Below, piece after piece: positions 11,112 through 20,713 of a stretch of 64,000 nucleotides of DNA (position 1 is its first letter; each line of letters begins with the position of its first letter). The DNA comes from Beroe forskalii (Eukaryota; Ctenophora; Nuda; Beroida; Beroidae), in the NCBI GenBank assembly GCA_011033025.1, contig WFMF01000105.1:248001-312000 (forward strand), in the 5' to 3' direction. Position numbers and translations under genes: made by a program. The notes under the pieces are model-generated. The model did not search any database and was not told where the DNA came from. It worked only from the letters and a program-made list of their open reading frames with translations.

Positions 11112-12206
11112 TCAAACTTGATATCTGATGACATTTATCTGATAGTTGCTACAAATGTTATTCTAAAATTAGCTATGCATTCATTGGGTTTTATAGTGGG
11201 TTTTTTAGATATTGTTTGGATATTGTTATCATTCTTACTGATACATTCATCAATGTTCAATTCAATGCAGCCCTTCTTATATAGCTGCATATATAGGAAA
11301 AGAAATATAAAAATTTCTTTTCCTGTTCAATTTAATAATGAATTTCACTGAACACCCATGAACCAACAATTGATATAATTATATGCTATGACTAGAATAT
11401 GGTAGTCCAATGTAACAGGTAAAGCCAGGTAAGTAAATAATCAATCTATCTGAATTTCCTTGAAAAATAAGTGATTCTTCCAGATGTTAATTTCTTGTAA
11501 ATTATTTAAAATCTTTAAATAGCTTGAAGATTATCCTTGAGACATTTCAGGCACCAAGACCATCAGCAACACATTGGTTCCCTCACAGGTGAGCACTCAC
11601 CATTAATTTGGGTATTTAAAGTATATAACATACTTAATCTTTATTTTTGAAATTTATCTGCATTGAGACAACCTAAACTCTAATCTATATTCATCAAACG
11701 AACTCCATTATGGTCCCTTGAAGTAGAACATTGTTGTTTTGCTGCATTGTATGTACAGTAAAGTGAAAATACATAATATCAAAAATAAAGTGAAACATCA
11801 GTTTTATGATGTATAATTTTGTGTTATTATAAAATATGAACATTGAAATTTGATACAACTCAAAATCAACTTGAATGTATTTCAATCTCACAAAATATGC
11901 TATGAGTCTTTGCTATGAATCTGAAGTGCTTTTTTTAGTCATATAATAGTATTTAACTGATAGCACCAAAGACAAACTCATAAGTTTCTTGCATGGTTGA
12001 GGCATTTCATGTATTCAGACATCTGTCATATGAAAATAGTAATAGAACTTAGAGAGTATGGGACAGGTCACGATTTATTATTTATTTGCTGTCAAAACTT
12101 CCAATATAAAACGTACTGCATCTTGAAATAATTCCCATCATTCTATGAATGTTGGTTTGACTGATAAGTGTACTGAAATATTGGGGCATCACTTCATAAT
12201 TCATAT

Positions 12207-13430
12207 TATATAACGATCGTTATATAATTCTTGCTTCGATAATTTTTGTTATATAACGGCTTCAAAAATGGAGTTTAGGGGTCAATTAATAATTTTCATA
12301 AGATTTTAAAATTTTCGAGGAATTTTGGGGTGTGATAATTTTTCAGGTGTGTGATAACTGTACAGTTATCACACCCCTCAAAGAACAGTTATCACACCTT
12401 TGAAAAATTATCACACCCCAAAAATCAAAACTTTAGAATTTTGTTATTCGTATTTTGTTATTTGTAATTACTATGTAAAATCATTTCAATCTGACTTTTA
12501 GTCAATTCTCTCACTCCATTACAATACACCAGTGTATACATCTTATGTTTTCTTGTTTATGCATTCACCGTTCACTTTAGTCATTATATGAGCCGCGCAC
12601 GCACGTGCCAGTAAAGGAGTAAGACCACTTGATCTGAATCAATACACCAGTGTATACATATTATTATGTTATCTTGTTTTGGTTTCATGAGTTTATGTAT
12701 ACCTTGTTTGTCATTATATGAGCCGCACACCCACGTGCCAGTAAGACCACTTGCTCTCACTCCATAAGGATACATCAGTGTAGCAGTGTATACATTTATT
12801 TTGTTATCTTGTTTTGGTTTCATGAGTTTATGTATACCCGGTAGTCGTTATATGAGCCGTGCACCTTATACTTACCCTCACTACAATTTGCCTATAAATG
12901 TGCATCCGTTACGGCATTACACACTTACACGAAAATGATCTTTCAATTTTGTTTTGATGTTGCTACACATTTCAATCGACGATCACTTTTATAGTACCTT
13001 GGAATCAAAAGATATGAGCAAAGTTTATAAAGATTCCGGATTTACGTTTTATTCATACTTTGAAGGCAAATTTAAATATACATAGCCACTCTTCACCATC
13101 TAATCTAAGATTCCTGGCCAATCTTGATATTTTCCTAAATAAATTTCAGGCCATATACTCTTTAGCTCAAAAGATTTTTATATTTAAAAGCTTCTAAATT
13201 TGCTTTTTTCATTGGAAAAACCAGTGTAGATCTCCGCCCGTTTCTCACGTTATATAATAGATTAATCATAGATACGTTTATATCATATCACACTCGCCTT
13301 CGGCTCGAGGTGATAATTGAATTATTGCACTCGCCTTCGGCTCGAGCAATAATTCGAATTATCACACTCGCTTCGCTCGTGTGATAATTCATATAAACGT
13401 ATCCTAAGGGTGTTTGATTATCCTATATTA
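12207..13430. mobile_element. 1.2-kb insertion in copy 1 with multiple hairpins
   Basis: Absent from duplication copy 2, where TTCATAT joins directly to CAGCATGATTC. The insertion begins TATATAACGATCGTTATATA. It contains a long inverted repeat at about 12,330-12,425, three ~125-bp tandem units at about 12,525-12,855, and a nested hairpin cluster at 13,271-13,403. No clear terminal inverted repeats or coding frames are seen, and only a 2-3 bp target duplication (TA or TAT) is possible. A deletion in copy 2 is the alternative explanation. Confidence 0.6.
12525..12855. repeat. ~125-bp tandem repeat, three units
   Basis: Each unit carries ACACCAGTGTATACAT (or a close form), a TTTGGTTTCATGAGTTTATG block, and CATTATATGAGCCGCGCAC followed by CACGTGCCAGTAA in the first two units. 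It lies within the 1.2-kb copy-1 insertion. Confidence 0.8.
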
Positions 13431-13528
13431 TCAGCATGATTCAACAATCTTCTCATTTACTTCATTGCAGTACAGCTTGGAACCTTTATAATCGCCAAAA
13501 TCAAAGCAATAGGTCCGCCAAAAGTAAT

Positions 13529-13890
13529 TCATATAACATCATCTGTCTCTGGGTCAAAATATATGTGGTCATCATCCACAAAAGTATCTGCATACACACC
13601 CAGCTCATCTGACCCATTCACCTCATGTGATCCTATGTATGACTCGTTCCTCTGCAGATTGGATCTGTCCTCCTCACTCAGTGGAGCTAAATCACGAGGA
13701 TCTTCATACGTCCTGGGTTCGTCATACATCCTAGGCTGGTCATATGGAGTCCTGGGCTTGTCATACCCTGACACCGTTGTGTATACCAAATCTGCTTCAC
13801 TCAAACCAGGCTCCTCGCTGTCATCCAGTTCGGAATAATGTGAAGTTTTAGGTTTCTTCGCAGATTTATCTTCAACATATGGGTTTCCTC
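13529..13890 (-). pseudogene. Truncated TSR receptor: cytoplasmic-tail fragment only
   Basis: Corresponds to about the last 118 residues (from GNPYVEDKSAKK onward) of the 750-residue TSR receptor at 51,374-53,626. It includes all four tail YxxP sites (YDKP, YDQP, YDEP, YEDP) and the same stop. The signal peptide, eight TSRs and transmembrane segment are missing because the duplication ends here. Upstream the frame stays open past CGDIRRVLAYR to an in-frame TAG at 13,922-13,924, which closes the next exon. It has a few substitutions relative to copy 2 (for example DLAPLSEEDRSN versus DLASVSEQDRSN) and no stop within the tail. Translation would need an internal start or splicing from elsewhere. 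Confidence 0.85.
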
Positions 13891-13921
13891 GGTAAGCTAA
13901 TACACGCCGTATATCACCACA

Positions 13922-14133
13922 CTAGCTCCCCTGAATGCTCATGAGAAAGTTCGTCTCAGCCCCGGCGATGGGTTCAAACACTGGGTTCCTGAACATCATA
14001 GCCCCCTCAACGTCGTCATGGTACCCGTCACCACCCTCCTCCCCAGGGTGGGCGTTGCCAAGGTGCGCGTTGCCAAGGTGGGCGTTGTCATGGTGATCTT
14101 CTTCACCATGGTGAGGAGGACTTGGGTGTGTTC
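13922..14133 (-). CDS. Orphan terminal exon, receptor-tail-like
   Basis: An open stretch of about 70 residues preceded by a good 3' splice site (CTTATCGCAG) and closed by TAG. It encodes a His/Gly/Asn-rich tract with the repeat GNAHLGNAHLGNAHPGEE, then MMFRNPVFEP and a C-terminus MSIQGS. The FRNPVFEP block resembles FDNPVYRP in the juxtamembrane tail of the complete TSR receptor. The next downstream frame, past the stop, is in phase with the truncated TSR tail. No upstream exon was recognised. It may be the end of a diverged TSR-receptor paralog; the assignment is inference. Confidence 0.45.
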
Positions 14134-14188
14134 CTGCGATAAGTTCTTATCAGTGAAAATTGTAGGAGTAATCAGTGGAGTTATTATT

Positions 14189-14332
14189 CTAATATCGGCG
14201 GCGTAATATCGATGGCGGACCCACAGGTCCTTTTAACATTGACAGTGCATGACTTTGCCGTTAACTTTGTGCTGATTGGCCAATTAGCTTACCCATCGGG
14301 TTAGCTAATCAATCATTATACGCCGATATTAG
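14189..14332. mobile_element. 144-bp MITE-like inverted-repeat element
   Basis: Starts CTAATATCGGCG and ends CGCCGATATTAG, an exact 12-bp terminal inverted repeat, with a second internal inverted pair (TTAGCTTACCC / GGGTTAGCTAA). No convincing target duplication. Non-coding. Confidence 0.6.
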
Positions 14333-15551
14333 GAGTATCTGGTGAATTACCTTAAAATAATATTTTCCATTTCAGGCATTTCAGAATGAATTTAACGAGT
14401 TTTTAAAGATCTTTATTTCCAGGTTACTTGATTTCAATTTCCAGGACTTCAAGTGAAAACAATGTCGAGTTTGCATGCATTATAACTCATCTCTCGATTT
14501 GAGTATTTCTTTACCGAAATACACTTGTATTTATGACCCCCCCCCCAATTGTATGATTTCTATCGAAGGAAACATTAAGGAAAGATAACTCACGTTTATT
14601 ATCCTTCCCTCGTTTCCCAAAATAACGGTTTAAAAAGCAAATAAATCTGTCATAAAAACAAGCGGGCGATGGGTTGGACATAGTGTGCAAAGTGAAAATA
14701 CATCTAAACAATGAATAGAGCTAGCCATCATAATGTCACGTGACATTTTCACGTGACATATTGACAATTATATCATGTTAATGCTGAACTGGCGGCTCAG
14801 AATGCCGTCAAATTCATGATTTACCATCTGTAATTTATGACGTCACCACACAACCGTGTACTTTTTATGCGTGACAATTACTTTACGAAACAGTCCAAAA
14901 CGCCCGGTGAGTAGAGATAAATTTGGTCACGTGACAAATTTAGTCACGTGATAATTTTAATCACGTGATAACGTAGTTCCGTTTGCTCTTTATTATATGC
15001 TAGTGATATTATTCCAATTTTGAGTATATTGTAATTCGTAGCGAATCTTCTAGGCTGTATATATTATGTTATTAATTAACGTTTAATATAAAGGTATATA
15101 TATCAAATTATATTTTGTATTGTGACGTTGGACGAACTATTGAAGTAACCCTCTCTCTCCCGTGCACTATAGTATGGTTTAAATCAAGGTATGATTGGAG
15201 CTGGGTGTTGGCAACTTCACTGTCAATCATTACTAAGTTCACTTTAATAACATGATACCTTCGTACTTTGAGCGCCGCGCGCGATAGCGTTCGAACGAAT
15301 GCTGACAATTCACTCTTCGCGCACATGATGGTTATCAATTATGAAGCACCATGAGGGTTATTCTACACGGTAACTTATAAATTTCAGGTTCGTCAAACTC
15401 TGAACTCCTGGCTTTTCAGTCTTTCCGACATTACAGTTCATTCCCTGTGGATTCATATTCTTGATAAAAAAGAGATCTAATCTCACACAAATATTCAGAT
15501 TCTGAATAAAAGAATAAAGAAGTGGACACCACTCATACCCCATATATTCAG
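14333..15551. other. Non-coding stretch before the first PFKFB exon
   Basis: AT-rich. It holds the CACGTG cluster described separately. No open frame resembles the kinase N-terminal half (no GLPARGKT-type Walker A) in the three forward frames. A copy of the acceptor region of the first recognised PFKFB exon (AAATATTCAGATTCTGAAT, about 15,493-15,510) lies just upstream of the real one at 15,541-15,556. Confidence 0.7.
14735..14967. promoter_or_regulatory. Cluster of five CACGTG E-boxes
   Basis: Palindromic CACGTG cores lie at 14737-14742, 14750-14755, 14928-14933, 14945-14950 and 14962-14967. Two sit in the perfect ten-mer GTCACGTGAC, the form preferred by MiT/TFE (TFEB, MITF) and USF-type bHLH-leucine-zipper factors. 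Five in about 230 bp of AT-rich DNA is far above chance. The cluster lies about 0.6 kb upstream of the first recognised PFKFB exon on the plus strand and about 0.6 kb upstream of the orphan exon on the minus strand. Function is inferred from the motif only. Confidence 0.55.
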
Positions 15552-18500
15552 ATTCTTGACGCGACCAACACGACCCGAGAACGGAGGCAACTCATCCTGG
15601 ATACCTTTGCCCCGGAGAATATTGAGGTTCTGTTCATTGAGAGCGTGCTGAACGATGAGGACATCGAGGAGAAAAACATCAGGGTGAGTTTAAATGTTTT
15701 GTAGGCCAAACTTTTAGCACAAAACTTTAGCACAAAAAGCCGAAAATTAAGAATTTCTTAATTTTCGGCTTTTTGTGCTAAAGACAGCCTTTTTTGACAT
15801 TTAAATCGCCGTAAGTAATAACGCCTGTTCTGCAGGAGAAAAAGATCAGATGTCCCGACTACCAGGACTGTGATCCGGAAACAGCCTTTGCCGACTTCTC
15901 GGAACGAATCAGGAACTACAAGAAAGCATACGAGACGCTGTGTCTCAGCCTGGATAGAGAGCTGTCTTTCATCAGGGTGTCGAATGTAACCCAGTTCCAC
16001 ATCAACAACCTTACGAGTATGTCATGACTGGTTGGAGAAACACAGCGGTTTTATAAATGAGATCTTAAACCTACCCGACTCATCAAAAATTAATTTGATA
16101 TTTTACTGAAAATTTTCTATTGGGCATACAATTTAGTTCGTTAATGTTTTTGCTTTTTTGTTACCCTGGTGCCTGGGGAATTTCAGGTTTTATAAAATTG
16201 CATCGTTTTCGTTATTAAAATAAAACCCTCACACCGTTGTCAGGTAACGTGCAGTCGAAGTCAGCGTATTTCATCATGAACACACGACCCTTCACCAAGA
16301 CAACCATGTATTTCACCCGCCATGGGGAGAGTCTGTATAACGAACTCGGGAGAATTGGAGGTTTGTAACCTTACAACACTAGGTACTTTATACAATCACA
16401 ACAATACTTTGTAACAGGTGAGAATGAGAATTTGTTTAACGGATAATTCTTAGAACTTCCGGGGCTATTTTTGGCCCTGATTTTGCACTTCCAATTCACA
16501 GTTCCTTTTACACTGAACCCTTGAATTAATAAATTCCGACCTATATCTTTGGCCCTAAGGCGGCATTCTAATTCAGGAGAAACGAAATTTTCAGATAGTT
16601 TCACTAATTCACTGCGTTTCGGATGGGAGTAGAGTTACGCCCTATTTTTGGCCCTATTTTTGGCCCTATCTTTGGCCCTATCTTTGGCCCTATCTTAGGC
16701 CCTATCTTTGGCCATATTTTTGGCCCTAATTCAGCACCCTAATCCAGGAGACACGGAGTTGTCAGATAACGGTGTGGAGTACGGGAAGCAGATATCTCAG
16801 TACCTGGAGTCCTGTGGACTGGCTGACATTCCGGTGTGGACTAGTCTCATGAAACGTACCATACAAACCTGCTCCTACCTGCCCAACCAAGACGTCCGCA
16901 GGTATACAGTCGACGGACGTAGCTCATCTATTTCTTCTGACTGGATGGCTTACAAATGTTACCGTCAAAATGTGGAACGTTGCGCGCGCGGGGTTGGGTA
17001 GCATCCTACGAGAACTGCCCTCTTTTTGGGGTGGCGCCGTTTCACGTCCTCCTTTATACCCCCCAACCCTCGTTTTGCTCGTCTATTTTTCTGACTGGAT
17101 GGCCCAACAAAATGTGCCGTCCAAATCAAACGAAGCGCGCGCGGGGTCGAAAGCATATCCTAAGAATAAAATGTAATGATATTTATTTTTTATGGATCTG
17201 AAATTTAGCTCCATCAGCCAGTAATTGGCATTTTGCCCCAACCGCGCGCGAAGAGGGGGGCCATACTAGTCGTCTCACAATGCGTTTCGTATCGTAGGTA
17301 CAAGTGTCTGAACGAGCTGGACGCAGGGCGGTGTGACGGGCTGACGTACGAGGAAATAGCAGAGCGTTATCCCGAGGAGTTCGCTCTGAGAGATCTCGAC
17401 AAGTACAACTACAGGTATTTAACAGGGGCGTGTAGAACTCATGACAGGCAGTGAGCCGCGCACGATTATTACGCCGCGCATGGAAAAGCCGCGCACATAT
17501 GAGTTCGACACCCCACAAAATAAAGTACAAAGGTCAAAGTTGCAGTGATTCGATCGACTCATGTATTTGGGCTTTTTTGAAATCTGTTGCTATTTCACTC
17601 TTGAGTCTTGTCTTGCGTTGTCGTATTATTTCGCCTTTTTGGAACGCAATGAAAAATTTTTCTTGGGGCCTTGATAAATCAAGTCGCTTTTGGTCGATTA
17701 TATTTGAACCTTTTTCGTTATATCAGGTACCCCCGAGGAGAGTCGTACCACGATCTCTGTTGTAGACTGGAACCTATTATCATGGAGCTAGACAAACAGA
17801 AACAGGTAGCAACCTTACGAAATAAATTTACATGGAACAATAATTCCGGGGTAAATAAATAAATAAATAAATAAATAATGCCCTTATTTTTGTCCCTCCC
17901 TCTGTAAACCTTCCACCACTCCCCAATTAAACATGTTGGAATGATCTGTCACCAGTGACAGTTGACACCACCAGGTGCATCATCGGAGTTTAAAATACCT
18001 CAACGTTCCAGCTGATGAGATACCTTATATTAGGATACCCCTCCACACCATCCTCAAAGTCACGCCCACCGCGTGAGTATACATTAGGATACTCCCTGAT
18101 TTTAAATTTGTCATCCCCTCCCAAATTTAAAACCTCCCACCTTCGTGTTGTATACATCAGGATACCCCATCATCATTACTCAAAACGTTCCAGCCCACCC
18201 CTACATCAGGATATCCATACTAATCTGCGGGGATGTATATCGTTGAATCCTCAAAGTCACACCCACCGCGAAGCTGCAGGTTTTTAAAAATACTGGGGAC
18301 GTAGCCAGGTTTTGGAAAGGGGTCGGCGATTAACATTAAAAACCTGTTGCCTGTGTCGCCTTCCCCCTGGCTACGCCCCTGGTCACTACACTACACGCTA
18401 TTTCACCTGGAGGAATATCCCCAAATCCTCAACTCAATAGTGATTATAATGTGCAACGTTCCTGGGGTTATATACTTATATCCGGGAAAACGTCCTCCCA

Positions 18501-19362
18501 CGGCTCGGGCGTTGGTACCCTAAGTACTGTTAGTTTACATACAAGTTTTAGAAAGCTGTTAATAATATTTACAATTACAAAGCAGACGCCATATTATTTG
18601 CTCAATTTCAGCTGCTCAGTGCTCAGACTAACTTGGTTGATCATTGCTCCGAATTTCATCTAACCAGATGCTTTCGCCGAAACGGCTCCAAATCGAAACT
18701 GCTAACATTTCATCCTACTCAGATACGCAAGTTTGGGAAGCAACAATCACTAATTTATCAACTGTTTCAGGAGAGCAACTTACAGATACCATACAATTGA
18801 CGCGTTCCCTGCAAAACGCTGGTGTTATAATGTTCTTACACATCTAAGAAATTGAGAAATGTTTTTGACATTTGCGAGTCGCGCGCCACCGTATACGTAC
18901 GTAATCATTCTGTCGTTAAACCAACATATCACGCGCGTATAAATGTCGCGCGAGTGGAAATATCACAATCATTCTAACCTGAGGAAAAAAATATGGCATT
19001 TTGTAAATTTGGGAGGTGTTTCAGGTCGATGGTCATTAAAAAGCCAAATTTAACTTTCACTGTTTTTGGTCCACAGTTACGGTTGTGAAAAGGAAGATGT
19101 GGTCTTTGGGGTTTCCGGTTGCGTAACTCACCGCGATAAACCGACCACTGAGACCATAGAACAGAGACTAATGGACGCCACCTTCGGAGGTGGTGGGGTG
19201 AAGTCTGATGGGTCAGGAGTTGGACCTGTGCCAGGTGAATCCAATGGCAGTTCAGCAAATGGATCCAGTACTGCAGCGCACGATGGATCCCATAATGGGC
19301 ACACGTACAATGGTTTCAACGGCACGACTACGCCTGTGGAACCTGTTGCTACTACAACATGA
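15552..19362 (+). CDS. 6-phosphofructo-2-kinase/fructose-2,6-bisphosphatase, 5'-incomplete and possibly damaged
   Basis: The bifunctional enzyme makes and removes fructose-2,6-bisphosphate, the activator of glycolytic phosphofructokinase. Exons seen: 15552-15683 ([10 protein letters not shown], end of the kinase core), 15836-16016, 16244-16360 (phosphatase RHGES histidine), 16748-16901 (MKRTIQT), 17298-17414 (NELDAG catalytic Glu; YPEEFALRD), 17727-17805 (YPRGESY), a problem exon at about 17933-18072, and 19077-19362 (AYGC, C-terminal Gly/Ser/Asn/Thr-rich tail, TGA). Phases agree except at the problem exon. There, GMICHQ (second catalytic His) and [19 protein letters not shown] are out of frame with each other, separated by 19 extra bases containing a stop, and no AG acceptor precedes GMICHQ. 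Exons for the Walker-A part of the kinase were not found upstream. It is either a decaying or truncated gene, or one with assembly errors. Confidence 0.8.
15725..15783. repeat. 59-bp near-perfect palindrome in a PFKFB intron
   Basis: Two exact 29-base arms (CTTTAGCACAAAAAGCCGAA and nine more bases) around a single central T. It would form a hairpin in RNA or a cruciform in DNA. It lies between the exons ending at 15,683 and starting at 15,836. Confidence 0.9.
16560..16747 (+). repeat. Degenerate copy of an exon start, then 12-14-bp repeats, upstream of PFKFB exon at 16748
   Basis: At about 16,565-16,600 the intron reads CTAATTCAG|GAGAAACGAA and on through TTTTCAGATAG, a diverged copy of the real junction CTAATCCAG|GAGACACGGA and TTGTCAGATAA 171 bp downstream. 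The space between is filled from about 16,648 with eight or so TTTTTGGCCCTA-type units. So both the 3' splice site and the exon start are duplicated. Confidence 0.75.
18073..18290 (+). repeat. Degenerate tandem copies of the preceding PFKFB exon end
   Basis: The exon segment running from AACGTTCCAG through TTAGGATACCC to CCTCAAAGTCACGCCCACCG (17,998-18,072) recurs in pieces downstream. GTATACATTAGGATACTCC is at about 18,076, GTATACATCAGGATACCCC and ACGTTCCAGCCCACCC at about 18,150-18,200, and CCTCAAAGTCACACCCACCG at about 18,250. The copies surround and include the 5' splice site region. Confidence 0.75.
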
Positions 19363-20713
19363 ACTTGTTCGTTGAACAGTCCTTGCTCAACTTTTAGTAA
19401 TAATTGTTAAGGCAAAACTCGCGCTTGATAGTAGGACTCAGGAGTTTCAAAGTCATCAAGAATCAAGATTCGGACCAATGGCGTCTTCTCAGCTGCCCTG
19501 CTTTCGGAAAATGAATAGTTAGATGGGACGATAATTGTAGGGATAAAATATATTATAGGGAATTTATTTAAATAGTTTAATTAATGAACAATGAACATTA
19601 CAGAGATTTTATCTCAATTGTTGAATGGCAAATTCAAATAATGAAAGAATCGCAATTAGACTGGAGAACATTGATGAGGCTATTTTGTGTTGTATTTTTA
19701 TCAAAAGATGACTGGAGTCTGGTGTGATGATGAAGTAGAAACAGTTGGAAGACAAGATCAAATTCTATAATATTGTTTTAGGTGTAACTGAATGTTTGTA
19801 TCGTAAAATTGTTAGATAATTTAAATATTCCAATTAAAATTAACTCTATTTCACATTCAATTAAGATTAGATTGTTTTTAATAATTTGTAATTTTATCAT
19901 ATCAAAAAGGAGATATCTCCAAATCAGTCAGATAGTTTGATAAACCGAAATATCGTTAATTTAGGAAAGTAAAGATTAAATGATGAATGTTGTTAATTCT
20001 TTAATTTTTGGAAATCATAAATCTCAATAAAATGGTGGACAGTAAATATGTTTGTAAATAATTATATTATTAGCATTATACTATTAGCATTAGATTTAGA
20101 TAGTTCATGATTTTAAATTATTTTAGCTAAATCACAATTTTAGATGCCGAAATCCAAATTAACTATTGGATTTAAGGTGTAGTGATAGATGTATTTAAGG
20201 TTTGTAACGAATATTTCAGTTAATTTAGATAAGTTTAACCGCCGTTAATTTCGTGAACTATGATAAACTTGATAAGCCCCTGTCTTTATCCTCCACCCTT
20301 TGCTGCATTTGAACCCCTTCAGCAGTTGCTGAGTGCTGACAATTTTCTAAAAAAATTTAGGCATCGAGAAATATTTTCAAAAAATTGAAACAACTTGGTA
20401 TGAATGCGAAAAATTAATGATCAAACATAAAATTATCAATATTGAAAATCAGCAAAATTATGAAGGGGTGAAACATAAATTTACAAACAGTTATTCATCA
20501 TGAAATGCAACAGATAAATCCAGAAATATGTGAGTCTTGAATAGTGTTCAAGCACTGTTTAACTTCAAACTGTCCGTATCATTGTCAATTTTAAGGGTCC
20601 ACGGTCCTCGGATCCCAGAGTCAGCCAAAATAAGTCCTTTTCTCCACATACCGTTTAACTTCAAGGTCTAAGTGTCCTTAATCGTCATCATGAAAGTTCA
20701 CCATTAGGTTAAC
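19363..20713. other. Non-coding stretch between PFKFB and the peptidase gene
   Basis: AT-rich, convergent 3' flanks of the plus-strand PFKFB and minus-strand peptidase genes. An AATAAA at about 20,027 could serve PFKFB polyadenylation. No other feature is recognised. Confidence 0.6.

Larger units (their letters stand above)
2705..13890 (+). repeat. Segmental duplication, copy 1
   Basis: Direct duplicate of 36,828-51,735, in the same orientation and offset by about 34.1 kb at the left edge. Homology begins at TCTGCGTGCCATTATCGG and ends at GGGTTTCCTC. Collinear content is TAF8, UPF0390, a 20-bp-type minisatellite, a short unknown ORF and the last part of the TSR receptor gene. Relative to copy 2 it carries extra blocks at 3037-4100, 4570-4796, 7733-8542 and 12207-13430, and lacks the LINE, the retroelement fragment and the 92-bp insert. 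TAF8 differs at only 3 of 244 residues between copies, so the event is recent or under constraint. Confidence 0.95.
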
